The notes beneath the pieces were generated by a model. That model saw nothing but the letters and a program-made list of their open reading frames with translations, made no database searches and was not told where the DNA came from. The position numbers and the translations under genes were made by a program. A DNA stretch of 64,000 nt from Nocardioides sp. dk884 (lineage in GTDB: Bacteria; Actinomycetota; Actinomycetes; Propionibacteriales; Nocardioidaceae): assembly GCF_009557055.1 (NCBI RefSeq), contig NZ_CP045649.1, positions 2,269,501 to 2,333,500 of the forward strand. Direction: 5' to 3'. Positions 23,953 to 31,606 of the stretch are shown here, piece after piece (position 1 is the stretch's first letter; every line of letters starts with the position of its first letter).

Positions 23953-24522
23953 AATGGCGCTACCTCCCCGTCCTTCGGACCATGGACTCGGGTCTGGTCG
24001 CAGTTTCGCCGCTGGTCGCGCAACGGCACCTGGTTGCGGGCATTGACCGTGCTGCACGCGGCCGCGCGCCAACACGACGGGCGGACCGAGGAGACGCCCT
24101 CGATGGTCGTCATCGACACCCACCTGGCCCGTGGCGCGCCGAACAGTGGGTTCACCTTCCACGACAAGGGCGGCCCCTACGGCCGCACCGAGGGCACCAA
24201 GCGCGTCGTCGCAGTCGACGTGACCGGCCTGCCGGTCGGCGCGTTGGTGGTGCCCGCCTCGACCCACGAGGACCGGGCTAGCGAGCTGATGCTGGAGCAC
24301 GTGGAGCACCAGGGCGTCACCGACCGGCTGGACCTGGTCCTGTGGGCGTGGCGAGTCGAGGTCGCCCACGGCCGGCTTGGGCGCTCCCGTCGCCTGGCGA
24401 GATCGTTCGAGAACACCACCACCTCAGCGACCGGTTGGCTACAGGTCGCCTGCATCGCCACCACGTTGCGCCACCTGTCGCGTGCGCGAGCTCACCGGCG
24501 CACACCTCAGCTCGCCGCGTGA
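23953..24522 (+). pseudogene. IS5-family transposase remnant with internal deletion
   Basis: The frame encodes recognisable IS5-family transposase pieces: FGPWTRVWSQFRRWSRNGTW, TPSMVVIDTHLARGAPN, the GGPYGRTEGTKRVVAVDVTG block, and near the end WRVEVAHGRLGRSRRLARSF and ENTTTSATGWLQVACIATT. Between DRLDLVL and WAWRVEVAH about 30 residues are missing in frame, including the segment that holds the second catalytic Asp and the region before the final Glu helix. There is no credible start codon with a ribosome site, and I could not find terminal inverted repeats. It is a dead element beside the SOS-controlled HNH gene. Confidence 0.75.
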
Positions 24523-24613
24523 GCGGGCTGGGAGGCGCCGGTCGATTCCCCCTTCAGAACCCCCGGCGACTCCGACGCGTCATAGTGATGACCGACAGAT
24601 CGGAGGCGGTTCT

Positions 24614-25033
24614 ATGTCGACGATGGCGCAGCGCGGAGCAGTGACATGGCGGCTCATCCTTGCCACTGCCTCCGCGATCGGGGTCGTCAGCGTGACTGCC
24701 TGGTACTTCTTCGGTCAGTCCGAGCCGACGCCTTGGAACAAGCCGGCGAGGGTAGACGGTGCAGTCGTGCAGCTGACCTACACCGGCAGCGAGTGCAGGG
24801 ATGGCGCGCGGGCGGACGTTGACGAGGACCCGAAACGGGTCACCATCACCGTCAGGGAGACCGTCCGCGCGATGTCTTGCAGCGACGTGGGCGTCTCCTA
24901 CGACATCCACGTACGACTGGACGCGCCGCTGGGGGACAGAGAGCTGGTTGATGGTGCGTGCCAGATGCCCAAGTACGCGCACTACATCGTCTGCGGGCAG
25001 AACAAGACGACCGTCGAGCCCATCTCCCGCTGA
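24614..25033 (+). CDS. Membrane-anchored hypothetical protein with four extracytoplasmic cysteines
   Basis: A 139-residue product. An N-terminal anchor helix (ILATASAIGVVSVTAWYFFG, about residues 15-34) is followed by an exported domain. That domain has four cysteines in the contexts SECRDGA, AMSCSDV, GACQMPK and YIVCGQN, enough for two disulfides. GGAGG sits 8 bases before the ATG at 24614. No family is recognised. The region is less GC-rich than its neighbours and follows an IS remnant, so it may be acquired. It stands alone and converges with aroQ. Confidence 0.75.
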   Translation: MSTMAQRGAVTWRLILATASAIGVVSVTAWYFFGQSEPTPWNKPARVDGAVVQLTYTGSECRDGARADVDEDPKRVTITVRETVRAMSCSDVGVSYDIHVRLDAPLGDRELVDGACQMPKYAHYIVCGQNKTTVEPISR

Positions 25034-25101
25034 GCGACTCGCGCACCGAACGCACTTCCCAACGGCCCATTCACGCCGCCGCCGAATAGGGACACGCTCT
25101 C

Positions 25102-25545
25102 TCAGAGACGCGCCAGCACCTCGAGCGCCATCCGGTAGCCCTCGATGCCGTGCCCGGCGATCACCTCGACGGCGTGCGGGGTGACCACGGAGTGGTGGCG
25201 GAACTCCTCGGGCCGCGTCCGGGGGTCGGAGATGTGCACCTCGACCAGCGGGGCGGTGAGCTGGGCGCAGGCGTCGAAGACCGCCCAGGAGTAGTGCGTC
25301 CAGGCCGCGGCGTTGAGCACCACCGGCGTGGCCTCGTCGGCGGCGTCGTTGAGCCAGTCGAGCAGCAGGCCCTCGTGGTTGGTCTGGCGCACCTCGACCT
25401 CGAGGCCGAGGTCCGCGCCCCAGGCCACGCACCGCTCGACGAGCTCGGCGTGGGTGGTGGTGCCGTAGATCTCCGGCTGGCGCCGGCCGAGCCGACCCAG
25501 GTTGGGACCGTTGAGCACCAGCACCCGGCGGGTCACCCCGGTCAT
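25102..25545 (-). CDS. aroQ: 3-dehydroquinate dehydratase, type II
   Basis: A 147-residue enzyme that removes water from 3-dehydroquinate in the shikimate pathway. Type II motifs are in order: VLNGPNLGRLGRRQPEIYG with the catalytic Arg/Tyr loop, QTNHEGLLLDWL, LNAAAWTHYSWAVFDA, VEVHISDPRTRPEEFRHHS and GHGIEGYRMALEVL with the His of the active site. The usual NPGAYTH is NAAAWTHYS here. The ATG overlaps the aroB stop (ATGA). It is the last gene of aroC-aroK-aroB-aroQ; downstream the common actinobacterial pepP/efp/nusB order is absent, marking a synteny break. Confidence 0.95.
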   Translation of the reverse strand: MTGVTRRVLVLNGPNLGRLGRRQPEIYGTTTHAELVERCVAWGADLGLEVEVRQTNHEGLLLDWLNDAADEATPVVLNAAAWTHYSWAVFDACAQLTAPLVEVHISDPRTRPEEFRHHSVVTPHAVEVIAGHGIEGYRMALEVLARL

Positions 25546-26660
25546 GCAGCGCCGCCGATCGCGGCGTACGCCGTGCGCAGGTCGGCCTCCGAGGGCCCGG
25601 CGAGGATCGTCGGGCGGGCGAGCTCGTCGAGCACGACGAAGCGCAGCTGCGAGCCACGCGACTTCTTGTCGACCTTCATCGTCGCGTGCAGGTCCTCGAA
25701 CGGCGCGCCGTCGTACGTCGTGGGCAGCCCGACGCGCCCGAAGGCGGCACGGTGCCGGTCGGCGAGCGCGTCGTCGATGCGACCCGCGGCGCGGGCGAGC
25801 TCGGCGACGTACACGCAGCCGATCGCGACGGCCTCGCCGTGCCGGATCGCGTAGTCCGAGGCCCGCTCGATCGCGTGGGCCAGGGTGTGGCCGTAGTTGA
25901 GCGCCTCGCGGCCGGGGTGGCCGTCACGGCCGCCGGTCTCCTTGAGGTCCTCGACGACCACGCCGATCTTGACTCGGATGGCGCGCTCGACGAGCTCGCG
26001 CAGCACCGGGGAGTCAGCGGTGAGCTCGGCGGGGTCGGTGCTCTCGACCAGGTCGAGGATCACCGGGTCGGCGATGAAGCCGCACTTGATGACCTCGCCC
26101 AGCCCGGCGACGAGCTCCTCACGCGGCAGGCTGCGCAGCGTCGAGAGGTCGCACAGCACGCCGGCGGGCTCGTGGAAGGCGCCGACGAGGTTCTTGCCGG
26201 CACCGGTGTTGACGCCGGTCTTGCCGCCGACCGCGGCGTCGACCATGCCCAGCAGGGTGGTCGGCACGTGCACGACGCGGACGCCGCGCAGCCAGCAGGC
26301 CGCGACGAAGCCGCCGAGGTCGGTCGTCGCGCCACCGCCGACGGTCACCACCACGTCGGAGCGGGTGAAGCCCTTCTCCCCCAGCGCCTCCCAGCAGTCG
26401 TTCGCGACCGCGGCGCTCTTGGCGTCCTCGCCGTCGGGCAGGCCGAGCGCGAGCACGTCGTAGTGCTCCACCAGCGCGTCCGCGATCGGCTCGGCGAGGT
26501 GGCCGAGCTGGCCGGCGTACAGCAGCGCGACGCGCTGCACACCCTCGCCGAGGATGCCGGGCAACCGACCGGCGAGGTCGTGGCCGACCACCACGTCGTA
26601 CGGCGAGGCGCCGCCGACGTGCAGGACGGTCTCGGAGGTGGGGTCGGGGGTGGTGCTCAT
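25542..26660 (-). CDS. aroB: 3-dehydroquinate synthase
   Basis: A 372-residue NAD- and metal-dependent enzyme converting DAHP to 3-dehydroquinate. The NAD site is VVTVGGGATTDLGGFVAA, followed by VPTTLLGMVDAAVGGKTGVN and GLGEVIKCGFI. The zinc ligands lie in the Glu of GEVIK and the histidines of NYGHTLAHAIE and RHGEAVAIG. Length is typical. The start overlaps the aroK stop by 4 bp and the end overlaps aroQ by 4 bp, so synthesis of pathway steps is coupled. Confidence 0.96.
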   Translation of the reverse strand: MSTTPDPTSETVLHVGGASPYDVVVGHDLAGRLPGILGEGVQRVALLYAGQLGHLAEPIADALVEHYDVLALGLPDGEDAKSAAVANDCWEALGEKGFTRSDVVVTVGGGATTDLGGFVAACWLRGVRVVHVPTTLLGMVDAAVGGKTGVNTGAGKNLVGAFHEPAGVLCDLSTLRSLPREELVAGLGEVIKCGFIADPVILDLVESTDPAELTADSPVLRELVERAIRVKIGVVVEDLKETGGRDGHPGREALNYGHTLAHAIERASDYAIRHGEAVAIGCVYVAELARAAGRIDDALADRHRAAFGRVGLPTTYDGAPFEDLHATMKVDKKSRGSQLRFVVLDELARPTILAGPSEADLRTAYAAIGGAA

Positions 26661-27157
26661 GCGAGGGCCTCTCGGATCTCGGCCGCGACGTCCTCGGGGG
26701 TGCGGCCGTCGGTGTCGACGGTGATGGTGGCGACCGATTCATAGATCGGGGTGCGCTCGTCGAGCAGCGCCTTCACGCGGGCGCGCACGTTGCCGAGCAG
26801 CAGCGGGCGCCCGACGCCGAGTCCGACCCGCTTGACCGCGTCGGCGAGCCCGACGCGCAGGAAGACCACCCGGTGCCCGGCGAGCAGCTCGCGGGTCGCG
26901 GGGTCCAGCACCGCGCCGCCGCCGAGCGCCAGCACGCCGTCGTGGGTGGCCAGCGCGGTGGCGACGGCCTCGCGCTCCAGGGCACGGAAGTGTGCCTCCC
27001 CGGAGTCGACGAAGATGTCGCTGACCGAGCGGCCCTCAGTGGCCTCGACGTCGGCATCGGTGTCGCGCGCGGCGACCGCCCACTGCTCGGCGAGCAGCGC
27101 GGCGACGGTGCTCTTGCCGGCCCCCATGGGCCCGACGAGCACGACGCGCGGGCTCAT
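26657..27157 (-). CDS. aroK: Shikimate kinase
   Basis: A 166-residue P-loop kinase that phosphorylates shikimate with ATP. Walker A is GPMGAGKST. Substrate-binding features are DTDADVE, the FRALEREAV region after GEAHFRALE, and [16 protein letters not shown]; the lid follows with [10 protein letters not shown] and its Arg. Both ends overlap neighbouring genes by 4 bp (aroC upstream, aroB downstream). The order aroC-aroK-aroB-aroQ is that of mycobacteria. Confidence 0.95.
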   Translation of the reverse strand: MSPRVVLVGPMGAGKSTVAALLAEQWAVAARDTDADVEATEGRSVSDIFVDSGEAHFRALEREAVATALATHDGVLALGGGAVLDPATRELLAGHRVVFLRVGLADAVKRVGLGVGRPLLLGNVRARVKALLDERTPIYESVATITVDTDGRTPEDVAAEIREALA

Positions 27158-28332
27158 CGGTAGCGCAGGTTCTCGAGGTAGGACTGCGCGTTGCGGCGGG
27201 TCTCGCCCACCGAGTCGCCACCGAACTTCTCCAGCACGGCGTCGGCGAGCACCAGCGCGACCATCGCCTCGGCGACGATGCCGGCAGCCGGGACCGCGCA
27301 GACGTCGGAGCGCTGGTGGTGGGCGGCGGTGGCCTCGCCGGTGGCGACGTCGACGGTACGCAGCGCGCGGGGCACGGTCGCGATCGGCTTCATCGCGGCG
27401 CGCACGCGCATCACCTCACCGGTGGTCATGCCGCCCTCGATGCCGCCGGAGCGACCGCTGACGCGGCGCAGGCCCTCGTCGGTCGAGACGATCTCGTCGT
27501 GGGCCAGCGAGCCGGGGGTCGCGGCGAGCTCGAAGCCGTCGCCGACCTCGACGCCCTTGATCGCCTGGATGCCCATCAGCGCACCGGCGAGGCGCGAGTC
27601 GAGGCGGCGGTCCCAGTGCACGTGGGATCCGAGGCCCGGCGGCAGGTCGTGGACGACGACCTCGACGACGCCGCCGAGGGTGTCGCCGTCCTTGTGGGCC
27701 TGGTCGATGCGCGCGACCATCGCGGCGCTGGTCTCGAGGTCGAGGCAGCGCACCGGGTCGGCGTCGAGGCGCTCGACGTCGCCGGGCTCGGGGAGCACAC
27801 CGGCCGGGGCGCGCACACCGCCGAGCTCGATCACGTGGGACACCACGCGGACCCCGAGCGCCTGCTCGAGGAAGTTGGTGGCCACCCGGCCGAGGGCGAC
27901 GCGGGCGGCGGTCTCGCGCGCCGAGGCGCGCTCGAGCACGGGCCGGGCGTCGTCGAAGTCGTACTTCTGCATGCCCGCCAGGTCGGCGTGGCCGGGCCGC
28001 GGCCGGGTCAGCGGCGCGTTGCGCGCGGAGCCCTCCAGCAGCGCCGGGTCGACCGGGTCGGCCGACATGACCGTCTCCCACTTGGGCCACTCGGTGTTGC
28101 CGACGTTGATCGCGACCGGACCGCCCTGGGTCCGGCCGTGACGCACGCCGCCGATGAAGGTGACCTCGTCTTGTTCGAACTTCATCCGGGCGCCGCGGCC
28201 GTAGCCGAGGCGACGCCGGGCCAGGGAGTCGCGCACGTCCTCGCTGGTGATCTCGACGTGGGCCGGGAGGCCTTCGAGGACAGCGACCAGGGAGGGGCCG
28301 TGGGACTCGCCCGCGGTGAGCCAACGCAGCAT
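27154..28332 (-). CDS. aroC: Chorismate synthase
   Basis: A 392-residue FMN-dependent enzyme that makes chorismate from EPSP. Signatures are [14 protein letters not shown] at the start, [65 protein letters not shown] and [20 protein letters not shown]. The GTG/ATG at 28332 begins [12 protein letters not shown], the usual N-terminus. It starts the tightly overlapping aroC-K-B-Q block. The prepilin peptidase gene ends 41 bp upstream on the same strand. Confidence 0.96.
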   Translation of the reverse strand: MLRWLTAGESHGPSLVAVLEGLPAHVEITSEDVRDSLARRRLGYGRGARMKFEQDEVTFIGGVRHGRTQGGPVAINVGNTEWPKWETVMSADPVDPALLEGSARNAPLTRPRPGHADLAGMQKYDFDDARPVLERASARETAARVALGRVATNFLEQALGVRVVSHVIELGGVRAPAGVLPEPGDVERLDADPVRCLDLETSAAMVARIDQAHKDGDTLGGVVEVVVHDLPPGLGSHVHWDRRLDSRLAGALMGIQAIKGVEVGDGFELAATPGSLAHDEIVSTDEGLRRVSGRSGGIEGGMTTGEVMRVRAAMKPIATVPRALRTVDVATGEATAAHHQRSDVCAVPAAGIVAEAMVALVLADAVLEKFGGDSVGETRRNAQSYLENLRYR

Positions 28333-28372
28333 GGGCGCAGTCTTTCATGCCGGGTGCGCCGCCCCGGCACCG

Positions 28373-29086
28373 TCACCCGCTCGCGAGACCGGGCAGCACC
28401 AGCGGCCCGACCAGCACGCCCGCCAGCGCACCCGCGACCAGGAACGGACCGTACGGCGCGGCGCGACGCAGCACCCGCCGGTCGCGGCGGACGAGGGCCA
28501 CGAGCAGACCCGGCACGGCGAACAGCACGAACCCGGCGTACATCCCGACGACGAGCTCGGCCCAGCCCAGCCAGCCCAGCGCGAGCCCGACCAGGGCGGC
28601 CAGGCGTACGTCGCCGAAGCCCATCCCGGCGGAGTGCACGCGCCACAGCACCCAGAAGAACGACCGCGCCGCGACCAGGCCGGCCAGGGGGCGGACCAGA
28701 TCGGACGGCTCACCGAGCACCAGCGCGTCGAGGACGACCAGCACCAGCAGCGCGCCCGTCGCGGGGAGCACCACCAGGCGCGGCAGCAGCCGGGTGCGCC
28801 AGTCGATCACCGCGAGCGCCACGCAGACCGGGACCAGCGGCACCAGGCCCACCAGCGGCACCCTCCAGCCGACCCAGGCACCGACGAGTCCACCCGCGAG
28901 CGCCGACACGACGGCGGCGCGGGCACCGAGACCGGGGGTCGCCGCGATCGCTGCGTAGGTCTCCTTCGCCGGGTCCCCCGGCTCCGGCGCGCCCGCGGGC
29001 TCCGGGACCCGGGCGATCAGCGCCGGCACCAGCAGACCCCCGAGACCGGCGAGGACCGCCGCGAGCAGCCCCGCCAGCCCGGCCAT
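28373..29086 (-). CDS. A24-family prepilin peptidase
   Basis: A 237-residue membrane aspartyl protease with about seven hydrophobic segments. The two catalytic Asp motifs are AVIDWRTRLLP and SAGMGFGDVRLAALVG (the GxGD site). It lacks the N-terminal cysteine-bearing methylase domain of large PilD enzymes, as do many actinobacterial forms. It would process type IV-like prepilins for Flp/Tad or competence pili, whose structural genes are not in this window. A peptidase gene sits at the same place between aroE and aroC in mycobacteria. The ATG at 29086 lies 5 bp after the aroE stop. Confidence 0.9.
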   Translation of the reverse strand: MAGLAGLLAAVLAGLGGLLVPALIARVPEPAGAPEPGDPAKETYAAIAATPGLGARAAVVSALAGGLVGAWVGWRVPLVGLVPLVPVCVALAVIDWRTRLLPRLVVLPATGALLVLVVLDALVLGEPSDLVRPLAGLVAARSFFWVLWRVHSAGMGFGDVRLAALVGLALGWLGWAELVVGMYAGFVLFAVPGLLVALVRRDRRVLRRAAPYGPFLVAGALAGVLVGPLVLPGLASG

Positions 29087-29091
29087 CACGA

Positions 29092-29922
29092 TCAGGCCCC
29101 GGCGCGCGCTACCAGCGCCTGCTCCCCCGCCGCGCGCATCTGCGCCAGCGGGGCGGGCCGGCCGGTGAACATCTCGAACTGCAGGACCGCCTGGTGCACG
29201 AGCAGGTCGAGCCCGCCGACCAGCGCCCGTCCGGACTCGAGGGCAGCGGCCGCGAGCGGGGTCGGCCAGGGCTCGTAGAGCGCCTCGAACACCGCGTCGG
29301 GCGCGGTGCAGCGAGCGAGCAGCTCCGGTGTCTGGGCGTCGGCCGGCACCGTCGAGACCAGCACCTCGCCGCTCGCGACGCCGTCGGCGAGCGAGCCGAC
29401 GACGACCTCGGGGTCGGCGGGGTGGCGACGGATCGCGGCCACGGTCTCGGCCGCGCGCTCCGGTGAGCGGGCCAGCAGCGTCACCCGGGTCGCGCCGAGC
29501 TCGCACAGCGCCAGGCCGGTGGAGGCCGCGGTCGCCCCGGCGCCGAGGATCGTGGCGCTGTGCACCGGCCCGTCGTAGCGCTCGCGGACCGCCGCGACCG
29601 CACCCGGCAGGTCGGTGTTGTCGACAAGCGTGCGCTCGCCGCGCACCCAGGTGTTGGCCGCGCCGGCCAGCCGCGCGCGGTCGGTGACCTCGTCGGCCAG
29701 GTCGAGGACCTCGCGCTTGAGCGGCATCGTCAGCGACAGCCCACGCCAGGTCTCGTCGAGCCCGGCGAGGAACCCCGCCAGGCCGCCGGCCGGGACCCGG
29801 ACCGCGTCGTAGGACCAGTCCAGGCCCAGCGCGGCGTACCCGGCGCGGTGCAGCGTCGGGGACAGCGAGTGCGCGACCGGATCGCCGAGCACCGCGCAGC
29901 GCATCCCCCTCCCGGCAGCCAT
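29092..29922 (-). CDS. aroE: Shikimate dehydrogenase
   Basis: A 276-residue NADPH-dependent reductase of 3-dehydroshikimate. Substrate-site motifs are LGDPVAHSLSPTLHRAGY and LSLTMPLKREVL with the catalytic Lys; GAANTWVR and DNTDLPG follow. The cofactor loop is ILGAGATAASTGLAL and the end is GLDLLVHQAVLQFEMFTG with the conserved Gln. The ATG at 29922 shares one base with the mltG stop; a second in-frame ATG at 29904 directly before RCAVLGDPV is an alternative. A more typical cofactor loop would have GAGGAA, here GAGATA. Confidence 0.93.
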   Translation of the reverse strand: MAAGRGMRCAVLGDPVAHSLSPTLHRAGYAALGLDWSYDAVRVPAGGLAGFLAGLDETWRGLSLTMPLKREVLDLADEVTDRARLAGAANTWVRGERTLVDNTDLPGAVAAVRERYDGPVHSATILGAGATAASTGLALCELGATRVTLLARSPERAAETVAAIRRHPADPEVVVGSLADGVASGEVLVSTVPADAQTPELLARCTAPDAVFEALYEPWPTPLAAAALESGRALVGGLDLLVHQAVLQFEMFTGRPAPLAQMRAAGEQALVARAGA

Positions 29923-31136
29923 CAGCACGCGTCGGAGGTCTTGCAGTACTCCTGGAACTCCGACTTGAAGGTCAGGAACTCGTCGTAGTCCTCGGTGAAC
30001 TTGGTCTCGCCGGTGCGCAGGTCGACGGTGACGTAGAAGAACCACGGCCCCTCGGCCGGGGCCGCCGCGGCGGAGATGGCCTCGTCACCGGGCGCCTCGA
30101 TCGGCCCGGGCGGCAGGCCCGGGTAGCGCCGGGTGTTGTACGGCGAGTCGACGGCGAGGTCCTCCGAGGAGATCGCCACGCCCAGGTTGCGACCCAGGGC
30201 GTAGTTCACCGTGGCGTCGATCTCGAGCTTGCCGTTGGTCGGGTAGCCCTCGGTCTCCAGGCGGTTGTAGATCACCCGGGCGATCTTCGGCATGTCCTCG
30301 CCACGGCCCTCCGCCTCGACCAGCGAGGCGATCGTCATCAGCTCGTGGGGGGTGTAGCCGAGCCGCTTGGCGGCGTCCACGAGGCCGGCGCTCTCGGCGG
30401 CCTGCTCCCAGCGGCGCACCATCGTGCGGATCATGTCGACCGGCTTGTCCTTCGGCCCGAAGGCGTACGTCGCCGGGAACAGGTAGCCCTCGGGGTTGCC
30501 GCCGGCATAGTCGGGCAGGCCGATCTTGCCGGGCTGGTCGAGGACCTTCTCGAAGGCGTCGGCGGAGAAGTCGGTCTTGTCGGCCAGGATCTTCACGATG
30601 TCGACGACCCGTAGGCCCTCGGGGATGGTGACCGCGGCCGAGACGATGTTGGAGGGGTCGACCAGCACGTCGACGACGTCGCTGGCCCGCATCTCCCGCT
30701 TCAGCTCGAAGTAGCCGACCTGGATGCCGGTGGAGTCGGGGTTGGCGTCCGCGGCGTCGGTGAAGGCGTCCACCGAGGCCACCACCCCGGAGTCCTTGAG
30801 GTTGCGGCCCATCTGCGACAGCGAGTCGCCCTGGGCGACCTCGAAGAGGACCTGACCGCTGCCGGGCCCCGGGTAGTCCTCGGGATCGGCGAAGAGGTCC
30901 TGGATCTTGCTCACGCCGGCGGAGACGCCCCAGTAGAGGCCTCCGACCACGACGACGAGCGCCACCAGTGCGGCGACGCAGCCGGGCACCCGGCTGCGCT
31001 CGCGGCGCCGGCGGCCGCCGGGGGCGTGGACCCGCGCTCCGGGCGTCTGGGCAGGCTCGTCAGAGGCCAGGTCGAGCGACAACAGGGAATCCCTGTCCTC
31101 GGGCGCAGCGTCTCGCGAGTCGTACGGCTCGGTCAT
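29922..31136 (-). CDS. mltG: Endolytic transglycosylase MltG
   Basis: A 404-residue membrane-anchored enzyme that cuts nascent peptidoglycan strands. An acidic cytoplasmic N-terminus (1-35) and a basic patch (40-51) precede one helix (about 53-72, VAALVALVVVVGGLYWGVSA). The periplasmic YceG domain contains a LysM-like part (EVAQGDSLSQMGRNL) and the catalytic region MTIASLVEAEGRGEDMPKI with the key Glu, then VIYNRL, TVNYALG and SPYNTRRYPGLPPGPI. Coupled to ruvX upstream (ATGA) and aroE downstream, as in many actinobacteria. Confidence 0.94.
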   Translation of the reverse strand: MTEPYDSRDAAPEDRDSLLSLDLASDEPAQTPGARVHAPGGRRRRERSRVPGCVAALVALVVVVGGLYWGVSAGVSKIQDLFADPEDYPGPGSGQVLFEVAQGDSLSQMGRNLKDSGVVASVDAFTDAADANPDSTGIQVGYFELKREMRASDVVDVLVDPSNIVSAAVTIPEGLRVVDIVKILADKTDFSADAFEKVLDQPGKIGLPDYAGGNPEGYLFPATYAFGPKDKPVDMIRTMVRRWEQAAESAGLVDAAKRLGYTPHELMTIASLVEAEGRGEDMPKIARVIYNRLETEGYPTNGKLEIDATVNYALGRNLGVAISSEDLAVDSPYNTRRYPGLPPGPIEAPGDEAISAAAAPAEGPWFFYVTVDLRTGETKFTEDYDEFLTFKSEFQEYCKTSDAC

Positions 31137-31603
31137 CTCGTCTCCTCGACGATCTCGCCGGGCGCGTTCCCCGTCGCGCGCTCGGTGTCCAGTGCATGCT
31201 GCAGGATCAGGACAGCGGCGGCCTGGTCGACCACCGCACGGCGCTTGCTCCCGCTTCGCCCTCGGTCGCGCAGCATAGCCTCCGCGGACACCGTGGTGAG
31301 CCGTTCGTCGACCAGACGCACCGGTGTCGGCGCGATCCGGGCGGCGAGCGTGGCCGCGAACTCGCGGGTCTTCACCGCCGCCGGGCCCTCGCCGCCACCG
31401 AGCGAGCGGGGCAGGCCGACCACGACCTCGACGACCTCGGAGTCCTCGGCGATCTCCGCGAGGAGGCGCCGGATCCGGGCGAGGTCGCCCTTGCCGCGCC
31501 GTACCGTCTCGACGGGGGTCGCCAGGAACCCCGACGGGTCGCTGCGGGCGACCCCGATGCGCGCGTCACCGGGGTCGATGCCGAGGCGTACGCCGTGCCG
31601 CAC
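31133..31603 (-). CDS. ruvX: RuvX/YqgF-family RNase H-fold nuclease
   Basis: A 156-residue protein with the RNase H fold: RLGIDPGDARIGVARSD carries the first Asp, EVVVGLPRSLGGGEG the second block, and VRLVDERLTTVSAEAML with AVVDQAAAVLILQHAL the last acids. Family members act in pre-16S rRNA 5' processing, with a proposed Holliday-junction role. The annotated start is a GTG/ATG giving MRHGVRLGIDPG. It lies 3 bp after alaS and overlaps mltG by 4 bp. Confidence 0.93.
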   Translation of the reverse strand: MRHGVRLGIDPGDARIGVARSDPSGFLATPVETVRRGKGDLARIRRLLAEIAEDSEVVEVVVGLPRSLGGGEGPAAVKTREFAATLAARIAPTPVRLVDERLTTVSAEAMLRDRGRSGSKRRAVVDQAAAVLILQHALDTERATGNAPGEIVEETR

Positions 31604-31606
31604 GCC

